Below, one piece after another: positions 7,217 through 15,451 of a DNA stretch of 64,000 nt. Within the stretch, counting starts at the first letter, position 1. Every line of letters begins with the position of its first letter. A model generated the notes under the pieces. The model ran no database searches and was not told where the DNA came from. It was given only the letters and a program-made list of their open reading frames with translations. The position numbers and the translations under genes are program-made. Source of the stretch: DATBVX01 sp035263105 (lineage in GTDB: Bacteria; Pseudomonadota; Gammaproteobacteria; Steroidobacterales; Steroidobacteraceae). Location of the stretch: assembly GCA_035263105.1 (NCBI GenBank), contig DATFRO010000083.1, positions 1 through 64,000 on the forward strand, in the 5' to 3' direction.

Positions 7217-9529
7217 TCACGGCGTGAACTCGTACGCGCCGACGTCCATCGTTCCGCTCACCGGTCGCGCCTGCCGCTGCGCAGGATGCTGGTACTGAAA
7301 CACCGGCGTGAGGTCGACGCCCGACGCCGTTCCCGGCGCGCTTCCCGCGTCACGCGCCGGCGATGCCGCTGTCAGGTGATAGTCGAAACCGTCCAGGTTG
7401 ACGAGCTGCGGCGCGGCGGTCTGCAGGTTCGTGGTCGCCTGCGCTGTCTTGCCGCTCGCCAGGGTGCCGCTGCCCACGAACAGGTTGTTGATGGTGCGAA
7501 ACACCGCGGTGCCGCTCGCGACGTCCATGAAGGTGCCCGATCCCCGGTCATTCACGATCGTGTTGTTGACCAGGTAGAGCTCGTGCGTGCGCCCCCCCGA
7601 CAGGCCCTCCGCTCCGTACGCGATGATGATTGCGTTGTCGGTCGCGGGCCCCTGTTCGATGAGATTCCCGATGACGACGGTGCGTCCGCCGTTCGGCACG
7701 TCCAGCTCATAGCTGGCAGTCCCATCGGCTTCGTCGGTGAGCCGGTTGTACAGCACGTAGTTGACCGCGGCACGCGTCTTGAGCAGGTGGCCGATGTTCG
7801 CGTGGTGCGAGTAGTTGTAGCGGAATACCAGCTGATCGCCCGCGGAACCGCCGTCATCGACATAGATGTTGTGGGTATGCCCGATATCGCCAAACCCGTT
7901 GTGCGCCAGCTCGGAATATTCCACCGTCAGTGTGCCGTAGGCGCCGCCGAGAAAGCCGTTCTCGTTGTCGTGGAAGTAGCCGTTGCAGATGGTGAGGTTG
8001 CGTCCCTCGTTACGCACGCCGGCGCCGTTCTGGTCGGTGACCTTGGAGCCGGAGAACTCCATGTTCTCGAGGCGGATGTTGGAACCCGAGACGACGAGCA
8101 GGCCTTTGCCGTTTTGCTGGTCGTCGCCGGAGACAAACGGGATCACCTTCGTGCCGTGCAGATGCGCTCGTCCGCCGCGACCGCGCAGCACGATGTCGTT
8201 CTGTCTCCAGACCGTCACGTCATCGGTGTAGGTGCCCGCGTCGATCTCGATGGTGTCGCCGTCGTGTGCGGCGGCGTTCGCGGCGCGCAAGGTCGTAAAC
8301 GTGCGCGATGGTCCGACTCGCAGCACGTTCGCCGCAGCGAAATCCTGCTGTACCGCCGTGCTGCCGACGGTGATCACCTTTCTGCCGGAGAAGGTCAGGG
8401 TATCGTTCTGGCCCGGGACATCGCGGGCCGCCTCCGCGGTGAATGCGATCGTGTACGTGCCGGCCGCCAGCGAGTTCTTCAGATACGAAAACGTGCACGC
8501 GTTGGCGTCCTGCTGTACCTGGACGCTGGCGATCGGGTCGCCGCTGTCGCCGTCGAAGTCATCCGGGGTGACATCGCCAGACCAGATGTAGATGCGGTTG
8601 TCGCCCGTGGGATCGATCAGGCTGCTGTCGACGCTGCCGCTGACAGTCCCCGGCCCACCCGCATTCACCGTAACGACGACGGACTTGCTTGCGGAGCCGC
8701 CACTGCCGTTGCACGCGAGGGTGAAGGTCTGCGTGGCAGTCAACGGACCGGATGTCTCGGTGCCCGTCGTGGCACGCGTGCCGGTCCATCCGCCGCTCGC
8801 CGTGCAGGTCGTTGCATTGGTGCTCGACCAGCTGAGGGTCGTGCTGCCGCCCGAGACGACGCTCGTCGGGTTGACGCTCAGGGTTACCGTCGGCGCGGCG
8901 GGCGGTGATGCCGTCACCTGCACCGTCACGGCACCGTTGACCGAGCCTCCGGCGCCGGTACACATGAGATTGAACGTGGTATTTGCGTTGAGCGGACCGC
9001 GCGTTTCCGTACCCGACGCAGCCTTCGCACCGCTCCATCCACCCGATGCCGTGCATCCCGTGGCGCCGACGGCATTCCAGGTCAGGGCGCTGGAGCCGCC
9101 CGCTGCCACCGACGTCGGGTTCGCCGCAAACGTCAGCGTCGGCGCCGACGAGCCGCTCACGGCGACAGCAACCGACTTGTTGTCAGAACCGCCGGGCCCG
9201 GAACAGTTGAGCGAAAACGTTGTGGCTGTCGTCAGCGGACCGACGGTCTCGGATCCCGCAGTCGCCTTGGTGCCCGACCATCCGCCTCCCGCCGTGCAGG
9301 TGGTCGCATTCTGGCTGGTCCAGCTGAGCCCGACGCTCGAGCCTGTCGACACCGACGAGGCAGACGCCGAGAGTGAGACGGAGGGCGGGGGATTGCCCGG
9401 CGGCGTCGCACCCGCCTCTTCCGGTCGACGACCCGAGCCGCAGGAGGCCAGGGTCCCGAGCAGCATCACCAGCGCGATCCGCCGCAGTCCCATCGGATCG
9501 CGGCCGAGGAGCCCAGCACTGCCAGTCAT
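7217..9529 (-). CDS. Lipoprotein with three Ig-like repeats and a right-handed beta-helix (lyase-like) domain
   Basis: This 770-residue protein starts with a lipoprotein signal whose lipobox is LASC (Cys30), so it should be lipidated and probably reach the outer membrane or surface. Residues about 46-295 hold three Ig-like repeats of about 82 residues, each with the Cys pair TTCTA...LACNG that could form a disulfide. A jelly-roll-like linker follows (about 295-400). From about 400 to the end comes a parallel beta-helix of pectate-lyase/polysaccharide-lyase type: LRAANAAAHDGDTIEIDAGT, then NIRLENMEFSGSKVTDQNG, IGHTHNIYVDDGG, LVNNTIVNDRGSG, and a closing DVGAYEF. The start overlaps the stop of the larger upstream gene by four bases (ATGA), so it is coupled to it and should share its promoter and riboswitch. 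An ATG at 9493 is an alternative start. Confidence 0.82.
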   Translation of the reverse strand: MTGSAGLLGRDPMGLRRIALVMLLGTLASCGSGRRPEEAGATPPGNPPPSVSLSASASSVSTGSSVGLSWTSQNATTCTAGGGWSGTKATAGSETVGPLTTATTFSLNCSGPGGSDNKSVAVAVSGSSAPTLTFAANPTSVAAGGSSALTWNAVGATGCTASGGWSGAKAASGTETRGPLNANTTFNLMCTGAGGSVNGAVTVQVTASPPAAPTVTLSVNPTSVVSGGSTTLSWSSTNATTCTASGGWTGTRATTGTETSGPLTATQTFTLACNGSGGSASKSVVVTVNAGGPGTVSGSVDSSLIDPTGDNRIYIWSGDVTPDDFDGDSGDPIASVQVQQDANACTFSYLKNSLAAGTYTIAFTAEAARDVPGQNDTLTFSGRKVITVGSTAVQQDFAAANVLRVGPSRTFTTLRAANAAAHDGDTIEIDAGTYTDDVTVWRQNDIVLRGRGGRAHLHGTKVIPFVSGDDQQNGKGLLVVSGSNIRLENMEFSGSKVTDQNGAGVRNEGRNLTICNGYFHDNENGFLGGAYGTLTVEYSELAHNGFGDIGHTHNIYVDDGGSAGDQLVFRYNYSHHANIGHLLKTRAAVNYVLYNRLTDEADGTASYELDVPNGGRTVVIGNLIEQGPATDNAIIIAYGAEGLSGGRTHELYLVNNTIVNDRGSGTFMDVASGTAVFRTINNLFVGSGTLASGKTAQATTNLQTAAPQLVNLDGFDYHLTAASPARDAGSAPGTASGVDLTPVFQYQHPAQRQARPVSGTMDVGAYEFTP
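8650..9391 (-). repeat. Three Ig-like protein repeats
   Basis: Three tandem copies, each about 82 codons, with the pattern NPTSV..G.S..L.WSS.NAT.CTASGGW.G....G....GPL....TF.L.C.G.GGS. The copies are the same family as the eight in the gene upstream. Confidence 0.75.
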
Positions 9530-12500
9530 GGGCGCGGCGCCCGGGCGAATCGCAGTGCGCGCCTCGTTGACAAGCCCGCGAGGCAGGCCAGCAGCCAGTA
9601 CTCGATCGCGCCGCCGCCGCCCGATCCCGATGACGATCCGCCGCCTCCTGTGCCCGTGCCTGACGTGACTGCGACGGTTGCGCTCGCGCTGGCGTTGCCG
9701 CCCGCACCGGTGCAGCTCAAGGTGAAAGTCGTGGTGGTGGCGAGCGGCCCCACAGTTTCAGTACCCGACAATCCCTTGCTGCCCGACCAGCCGTCAGACG
9801 CGGAGCACGACGTCGCGTTGGTCGTGGACCACGACAACTCGCTCGTCGCATTGGCCGCAATCGATTCCGGATTCGCACCGAGCGTGACCGTGGGTGCAGC
9901 CGGCGGCGGCGGTGAAGCACCGACTGCCACAGTCACCGACTGCTGCACGGAGCCACCGGCGCCGGTGCAGTTCAATGTATAGCTGGTAGCTGCATTCAGC
10001 GGGCCGACACTCTGGCTCCCGCTCGTCGCCTTGCTGCCAGTCCAGCCGCCGGACGCCGTGCACGCCGTTGCATTGGTCGATGACCACGCGAGCATCGAGG
10101 TGCCGCCCGCGGCCACCGAGCTGGGAGTCGCCGACAGTGCCAGCGTCGGCTTCGGAGCCGAGCTGCTCACACTCACGGTGACGGACTTCTGCGCGCTGCC
10201 GCCGCTACCGGAGCAACTGAGTGTGTATGTCGTGGCCTGTGTCAACGGTCCGACCGACTGAGTTCCGGACGTCGCCTTGCTGCCGGTCCAGCCGCCCGAG
10301 GCGGTGCACGCCGTCGCGTTCGTGCTCGACCACGTCAGCGTGGAGTTGCCGTTCATGGCGACACTGGTCGGATTCGCGGACAGGGAGACCGTGGGCGCGG
10401 CAGCGGAGGCGATCGTGACCGTGACCGAGCGGGAAACAGTCTGCCCATTGCCGGTGCAGGCCAATGTGTACGTCGTCGATGCGCTGATCGGGCCGACACT
10501 TTCGCTGCCGGACGTCGCCTTGGTGCCCGTCCAAGCTCCCGAAGCCGTGCACGAGGTCGCGGACACCGACGTCCACGTCAGTGTCGTGTTCTGACCGCTC
10601 TGCACCGGGTTCGGGCTCGCGGTCAGAGTCAGCGACGGTCCGCTGCTGACGCTGCCGCGCGGAATCACGGACCAGTTCGCGTAGTCGCTGTAGTCCGGCT
10701 GCGGCTGCGAAGTCACGAGGCGATTCCAGGCGTCAGATGCACCCGCTATGCCCGAATCGACCGCGGCGGCAAGCGCCGGGCGCAGGTTCGAGGGATATCC
10801 GGTGGGCTCATCCGGGTAGCCATCCATGGCGGCGCCCAGCGGGCACGAGGTCAGCGCGCCGAAGTTCTGCTGATACATCGTCGCGAAGTCGGGCCACCAG
10901 ACGGTGTCGCTCGAGCCGACCAGCAAGTGGTAGGACGATGCCTTGATGTAGCAGAAGTCAGTGGTTCCCATGCGTCCCACGGGGAACTTGGCCTTCCAGC
11001 TGCGCATCTTGTTCGCGTTGAAGCCGAGGTCGACGAGATATCCCATGGTCCACGTGTAGAAGTCATCCATCCACGGCGCGAACTGGTCGAAGCCGTCGTA
11101 GGACTGAAGTGCACCGAGCTTGTTCGCCGATGCGTTGTCCGGGTAGAGCGCTTCGTTGGTGGAGAGGTTGAAGCCGACGCTCGAGACCAGCTCCGCCTTG
11201 TAGCGGTGCGTGTCGGGTGTGGCATACGCGGCCTGGGCCAGGTTGCGAATGCTCCACGCCTGACCACGGACCTGCACGCGGAAGACACCCTGGGCTCCAT
11301 TGCGGTATCCGTAGGGTGGCAATGGGTTCGCCTCGAGGTGGTTGAAGCTGGTCCAGAACTGCAGCTCCTCGAGATAGAAGTAGTCACCCGTCATCAGATA
11401 GGAAACGAACGCGATCGAGGGTTGATGCGCGGCATCCGCAGTGTTCGGATTGCCTCCGCCGGGTGCGGGCAGGTCATCGAACTGCGTGGTGAGCTGCGGG
11501 TAATCCGCGATCGACGTCGGCTTGCCAGTGGTCTCGTCGCGATAGTGCACGCTGTACGAGGCTGCACTGTCATCGTTCGCGAGCATGGCCTTGAAAGCCC
11601 GCTCGTCGGTCGTCAGCACGTAGGCCGTAGTCCAGCGCGGCAATGGCCCGATCTGATCCTGTGCCCCGGTGTCCGGGAAATTCTGCGTGAGGTCGCCGTT
11701 CTCCATCGGCACGGAGTCCTGCGGCATCGAGTTCAGGTAGGCCGCGCTCGGCTGCAGGTTCGGGTAGCGCGGCACCGCGCCCGTGCTTTGCAGATAGTCC
11801 TTGTCGGCCTTCACGTAGAGCTGCGGATCACTGCCCCACCAGAACCGGCGGTGCCAGCGCGTATGGTGGTAGTGCGTGAGTGTGCGGTTGTAGACGCTCG
11901 CGCCGCCGACGGAAATATCGGCCGTGTAGTTGAACGAAGTCGGTCCGGCGATGAACGTCCAGCCGTTCTCGATCACGACATCCACGCGCACACGGTTGAT
12001 GGGTTGGCCGGCAAAGGCGCGCACGTGGAAATACGCCGCGAGGTGCGGATGCGCGACGCCGGCCGACGTTTTCACCGGGCCGCCGACGATCCACTCCGAG
12101 ACCAGCGGGCCGCTCAGCCATTGTTCGGGCGTGCCCTGCTGCAAGAGGCTGCGCGCCGACGCGGTGTACACCGTGCCGCCGACGGTCAACTTGACCTGCG
12201 CATCAAAGCTCGTCGCGAGCAGATCGGAGAGCTTTACCGCCGTGCCAGGACTCCCGGAGGCAGCGGCAGCCAGGTTCACGATCTGCGAACCGTTGGCAGC
12301 GAGGCTCGGCAACTGGAGCGTGAGCACCGCGTGGCGCAAAGACCCGTCCGCGTGCGTTGCCTTCTTGTCCACTTGCACGGTGAGCGCGGTTCCCGATGAG
12401 GTCGTCGCACTGATCGACGAGCCCGACGGAACGTCGCCGGGGCGAAAGACGGCGCCGAAAGTCACCGGCACATTGGTCTGGGCACTCGCGGACTTGGTGG

Positions 12501-14892
12501 TGACGGTCGCGCTCGTGATGTCGACCGCCGCGTGCGCCGACGGCACCGTCGCAGCCATCAGGCTCGCAGTGAGCACCGCGCCCGTCGCCGACGGGGCGAG
12601 CTGCTGGCGCACAGCGGTGTGACAGCCCGCGAGCAGCAGTCCACCGAGGAACAGGAGAGTGAGCCATCCCAGCGCGCCGCCGCCACCGGAATCCGACTGT
12701 GGGTTCCCACCAGGAGGCACGACGGTGCCCGCTGTGACCGTCACCGTGACCGCATTCTGTGCGGTGCCGCCGCTGCCGGTGCAATCGAGCGTGTAGGTCG
12801 CGGTGCTGCTGAGCGCACCCGTACCCTCGGTGCCGGATGTCGGTCTCGGGCCGGACCACGCACCGGATGCCATGCACGACGTCGCGTCGGTGGACGACCA
12901 GGTCAGCGTCGCACTCCCATTCGCAGAGATGGTGCTCGGCGCAGCGCTGATCGTGACTGTCGGCATTGCTGGCGGCGGGTTCGGCGGCGTGGTGGCTGAG
13001 ACTGTAACTGTAACGCTGCTCTGGGTGGTGCCGCCCGATCCAGTGCAGGCCAGTTTGAACGTGCTGTTGGTGGTCAGCGCCGCGGACTGCTGGCTTCCGG
13101 AGGTCGACTTGGTCCCCGACCAGGCTCCGGAGGCGGTGCATGACGTGGCGTTCTGCGACGACCAGGTCAGCATCGTCGTTTGCCCGGAGGTCACTGCGGT
13201 CGGATTCGCCGCGAGGCTCACGGTCGGCGCCGCGGTCGGCGGAGTCACGTTGACCGTCACCGACTTGGTGGTCGTGCCGCCGCTCCCGGTGCAGGCCAGC
13301 GTGTAGGTCTTCTGCTGTGTAAGCGGACCCACGTTCTCGCTGCCGGTCGTCGCCTTCGTGCCCGTCCAGCCGTTGCTCGCCGTACATGAATTCGCGTTGG
13401 CGGTGGTCCAGCTCAAGGTCGAGGACCCGCCGCTCTGCACGGTGGTCGGATTGGCACTGAGGGTGACAGTCGGGGCCGGCGTGGCCTGCGCTACCGTCAC
13501 CGTCACGGAGCGGTTCGTGACGCCGCCCGCTCCCGTGCATCCGAGACTGAAGGTGCTATTGGTCGCGAGCGGACCCACCGCTTCCGAGCCCGAGGTCGTC
13601 TTCGAGCCCGACCAGGCGCCCGATGCGGTGCAGCTCGTCGCATTGCTGGTGGTCCACGTTAGAGTCGTCGTCCCTTGCGCCGGGACGTTGGTAGGGTTTG
13701 CCGAGAAATTTATCGTCGGCGGCGGCGACCCTCCGGTATTCGGTAGCTTGAAAAAGTAGACGTTCTCGTCCGTGTAGTTGACGACCACGACGCCCTGCGA
13801 CGCCGGAACATAACGGAAGCGCCCGAAGGTCCCGATGACGTAGCCCTGTCCCTTCACGCCGGCGGGCTGCGTCGGCGTCACCGTGTTTGCGGCATTGATT
13901 GGAACCGTGGCCCAGGTCCAGGTCCCGTTACGCGGGTCGCTCGGAACGCTGAGCGTGTAGACGGTCGTGCCGCCGGACCAGCCGACGAAGCGGTTATTGA
14001 CCGTGTCGTAGACGAGCCCTGGCGAGTGCACGCCCTCGAGCGCGTCGGGTCCCGTGGTCGCGACCGTAAAGGAGGAGCTGCCCGGGTTGTTCAAATCCCA
14101 CACGCGCACGTCGCCGGTGCCGCCCGTGCCACCGGTGGCGACCATGAGGTTGCGCACCGGATCGATCGCGGCCGTGTAATAGATCTCGAGGTATTCGGAC
14201 GCGTGCGACGTCCAGGTGTTGGTATCCGGGTGGTACTGCTGCAAGCGGTTGCTGTTGGTCTGGGTGTCGTGATACCAGACGGTTCCCGTACCGGAGTTGT
14301 AGACGCAGATACCGCCGAACGCGGCGGTCGAACTCGCCTTTGCTCCCCGAGTCCAGGGCTGGCCGCTCAAGCCGTCAATCGTGAAGTCGTAGAAGTCGAC
14401 CGCGTCATCGCTCGAACCACCGGAGTACTGCGAGCCGATCGCGCAGCTCATCATCTTGTTGTACGGGGCCGGCAGATACGCGAGCAGGTTGTACGTGTGA
14501 CGCGAGACGGGACGTCCGTCGCTCGCGTATTCGGTGTTGTTCGCGGGAGGGTTGCTGGGATTGGTGAGACGCTTCCAGCTCGCCGAGGTGCCATTCAACG
14601 GGCCGAAAGCGTAGACCTCGTTACCGGCATAGTCGGTGTGACCGCCACCCCAGACCACGAGTTGATCCCGATCGGAATCGTAGACGCCGCCGCCCCAGGC
14701 CTCCATGACCGCCGTCAGCGAGCCATCCGGCCGCGGATTCGGCGCCACCGAGTCCATGCGCGAGTTTGGAAACTGGTACCAGGTACCCGGCTGCACGCTG
14801 TCGAGCGCACCGGCGCCGGCAGTGGCACACACGAAACTCAAAGCCAGGAGCCAAGAGCTCCGGAGCTCGTTGCGATTTTTTCTCACTTCCAC
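9526..14892 (-). CDS. Giant secreted fusion: kelch-like propeller + 4 Ig repeats + internal GlyGly-CTERM-like helix + lyase-like domain + 4 Ig repeats + C-terminal GlyGly tail
   Basis: The 1788-residue protein has a signal peptide (WLLALSFVCATAGAGA). Residues about 30-385 look like a kelch/galactose-oxidase-like propeller (VYDSDRDQLVVWGGGHTDY). Four Ig-like repeats follow (about 388-727), then SDSGGGGALGWLTLLFLGG with Gly736-739 and a hydrophobic helix ending in LLLAGC (Cys757). A second signal-like stretch ends at VPSAHA (788). Residues about 790-1412 begin like the RIFT-barrel domain of PcRGLX/YetA-type rhamnogalacturonan lyases (QVDKKATHADGSLRHAVL) and carry a His/Trp-rich segment (HYHHTRWHRRFWWGSD). 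Four more Ig repeats (1415-1750) lead to a Gly-rich linker, a helix and RRALRFARAPRP, a GlyGly-CTERM-like end. The start is the GTG at 14892, with GGGAGTAGG just upstream; the GTG at 14886 is possible. It reads in-frame as a fusion of two sorted proteins. Enzymatic activity is inferred. Confidence 0.78.
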   Translation of the reverse strand: MEVRKNRNELRSSWLLALSFVCATAGAGALDSVQPGTWYQFPNSRMDSVAPNPRPDGSLTAVMEAWGGGVYDSDRDQLVVWGGGHTDYAGNEVYAFGPLNGTSASWKRLTNPSNPPANNTEYASDGRPVSRHTYNLLAYLPAPYNKMMSCAIGSQYSGGSSDDAVDFYDFTIDGLSGQPWTRGAKASSTAAFGGICVYNSGTGTVWYHDTQTNSNRLQQYHPDTNTWTSHASEYLEIYYTAAIDPVRNLMVATGGTGGTGDVRVWDLNNPGSSSFTVATTGPDALEGVHSPGLVYDTVNNRFVGWSGGTTVYTLSVPSDPRNGTWTWATVPINAANTVTPTQPAGVKGQGYVIGTFGRFRYVPASQGVVVVNYTDENVYFFKLPNTGGSPPPTINFSANPTNVPAQGTTTLTWTTSNATSCTASGAWSGSKTTSGSEAVGPLATNSTFSLGCTGAGGVTNRSVTVTVAQATPAPTVTLSANPTTVQSGGSSTLSWTTANANSCTASNGWTGTKATTGSENVGPLTQQKTYTLACTGSGGTTTKSVTVNVTPPTAAPTVSLAANPTAVTSGQTTMLTWSSQNATSCTASGAWSGTKSTSGSQQSAALTTNSTFKLACTGSGGTTQSSVTVTVSATTPPNPPPAMPTVTISAAPSTISANGSATLTWSSTDATSCMASGAWSGPRPTSGTEGTGALSSTATYTLDCTGSGGTAQNAVTVTVTAGTVVPPGGNPQSDSGGGGALGWLTLLFLGGLLLAGCHTAVRQQLAPSATGAVLTASLMAATVPSAHAAVDITSATVTTKSASAQTNVPVTFGAVFRPGDVPSGSSISATTSSGTALTVQVDKKATHADGSLRHAVLTLQLPSLAANGSQIVNLAAAASGSPGTAVKLSDLLATSFDAQVKLTVGGTVYTASARSLLQQGTPEQWLSGPLVSEWIVGGPVKTSAGVAHPHLAAYFHVRAFAGQPINRVRVDVVIENGWTFIAGPTSFNYTADISVGGASVYNRTLTHYHHTRWHRRFWWGSDPQLYVKADKDYLQSTGAVPRYPNLQPSAAYLNSMPQDSVPMENGDLTQNFPDTGAQDQIGPLPRWTTAYVLTTDERAFKAMLANDDSAASYSVHYRDETTGKPTSIADYPQLTTQFDDLPAPGGGNPNTADAAHQPSIAFVSYLMTGDYFYLEELQFWTSFNHLEANPLPPYGYRNGAQGVFRVQVRGQAWSIRNLAQAAYATPDTHRYKAELVSSVGFNLSTNEALYPDNASANKLGALQSYDGFDQFAPWMDDFYTWTMGYLVDLGFNANKMRSWKAKFPVGRMGTTDFCYIKASSYHLLVGSSDTVWWPDFATMYQQNFGALTSCPLGAAMDGYPDEPTGYPSNLRPALAAAVDSGIAGASDAWNRLVTSQPQPDYSDYANWSVIPRGSVSSGPSLTLTASPNPVQSGQNTTLTWTSVSATSCTASGAWTGTKATSGSESVGPISASTTYTLACTGNGQTVSRSVTVTIASAAAPTVSLSANPTSVAMNGNSTLTWSSTNATACTASGGWTGSKATSGTQSVGPLTQATTYTLSCSGSGGSAQKSVTVSVSSSAPKPTLALSATPSSVAAGGTSMLAWSSTNATACTASGGWTGSKATSGSQSVGPLNAATSYTLNCTGAGGSVQQSVTVAVGASPPPPAAPTVTLGANPESIAANATSELSWSTTNATSCSASDGWSGSKGLSGTETVGPLATTTTFTLSCTGAGGNASASATVAVTSGTGTGGGGSSSGSGGGGAIEYWLLACLAGLSTRRALRFARAPRP
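9660..10650 (-). repeat. Four Ig-like protein repeats (C-terminal block)
   Basis: Four tandem copies of about 80 codons between the lyase-like domain and the C-terminal sorting tail. The copies share TNATACTASGGWTGSKATSG and a second Cys in LSCSGSGG. They are closest to one another, as expected of local duplication. Confidence 0.75.
12710..13728 (-). repeat. Four Ig-like protein repeats (middle block)
   Basis: Four copies of about 82 codons between the kelch-like domain and the internal Gly-rich helix. Each has the Cys pair (ATSCTASG and LACTGSGG), and Pro/Ala-rich linkers separate the copies. Confidence 0.75.
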
Positions 14893-14984
14893 CCTACTCC
14901 CTGCGGTTTGTCGTCTATGAGTGCCGCCGGTATGAGTTGCACGCGCCGCCGCGCGCGACGAAAGGCACCAGAATGGAGAGGTGG
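14889..14984 (-). promoter_or_regulatory. Possible Shine-Dalgarno-sequestering helix of the riboswitch expression platform
   Basis: On the minus strand CCACCTCTCC (14984-14975) can pair with GGAGTAGGGTGG (14900-14889), which contains the ribosome-binding site and the GTG start. Ten pairs form with two single-base bulges. There is no U-run terminator between the aptamer and the gene, so translational control through this helix is plausible. No folding was computed. Confidence 0.3.
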
Positions 14985-15005
14985 TTGGATAGCCCGCTTA
15001 CGCCG

Positions 15006-15026
15006 CATGCATCTGATACATGCATC
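15006..15026 (-). repeat. Direct repeat CATGCATC x2 in the leader
   Basis: CATGCATC occurs at 15006-15013 and again at 15019-15026, separated by TGATA. Each copy contains the palindrome ATGCAT. The pair lies between the riboswitch aptamer and the start codon. It may be part of the expression platform or a protein-binding site; no function is known to me. Confidence 0.4.
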
Positions 15027-15069
15027 GGTGGGCGAGACAGGAATCGAAAGCCTCGTGGACTGTCGTTTC

Positions 15070-15165
15070 TCACCAAGCTGGCAACCCCGCTATCTGGAGC
15101 CATCAAGACTCTGAAGACCGGTGGCTTTGCGTCCCCATCTTTCGATGGGTTTGCCCCTGCAGCGC
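15070..15165 (-). ncRNA. Cyclic-di-GMP-I (GEMM-I) riboswitch aptamer
   Basis: On the minus strand the sequence reads CAGGGGCAAACC, then a stem CCATC-GAAA-GATGG closed by a GNRA tetraloop, then GGGACGCAAAGCC, CCGG, a variable hairpin and GATAGCGGGGTTGCC. These are the conserved blocks of the GEMM-I aptamer in their correct order and spacing (established knowledge, Vibrio Vc2-type). The base before GCAAACC is G, which fits c-di-GMP rather than cGAMP. It lies about 180 bases upstream of the GTG of the giant fusion gene and on the same strand, so it should control that gene and the coupled beta-helix lipoprotein. Confidence 0.93.
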
Positions 15166-15263
15166 GCGAGAGTATGCACACCCGTGTTGGCGCAGATCAA
15201 GACGATTCCTGTTCCAACACAAATACCTGCGACGCGTTGCCCAGTGGGGCCCCGATGTCACTC

Positions 15264-15279
15264 TGCAAGGCGCGGGCCA
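15264..15279 (-). promoter_or_regulatory. Sigma-54 (RpoN) -24/-12 promoter
   Basis: The minus strand reads TGGCCCGCGCCTTGCA. It matches the sigma-54 consensus TGGCACG-N4-TTGCA at all but one specified base, with the correct GG-N10-GC spacing. Transcription would start near 15253, giving a leader of about 90 bases before the riboswitch aptamer. A partial palindrome, CACGAGCC-TTACT-GGCACGTG, overlaps its upstream side. PrsR, encoded at 42642-44027, is a sigma-54 activator and a natural candidate regulator (inference). Confidence 0.65.
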
Positions 15280-15451
15280 CGTGCCAGTAAGGCTCGTGTT
15301 TCAGCAGGTTAGAGCGTTTTTGAGGGTCGACGACAGCTGTGCGGACGCAGCTACGTCGCGCCAGTGCGACACGCGATCATGAAATCTGTGTCAAGCCGCT
15401 GGTGTGTATGTGAAATTCCTTGTCGCCAAAGACAGACTCACCAGCGAAATT

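Noticed and set aside
8650..13728. Regular DNA repeats that might suggest a CRISPR array
   Set aside because: The period is about 240-260 bases, the units are coding and diverged, and they match the Ig-like protein repeats; no short identical repeats with spacers were seen anywhere.
14915..15181. An 88-codon minus-strand frame through the leader of the giant gene
   Set aside because: Its central residues are the literal translation of the GEMM-I aptamer; there is no ribosome-binding site and no protein-like composition.
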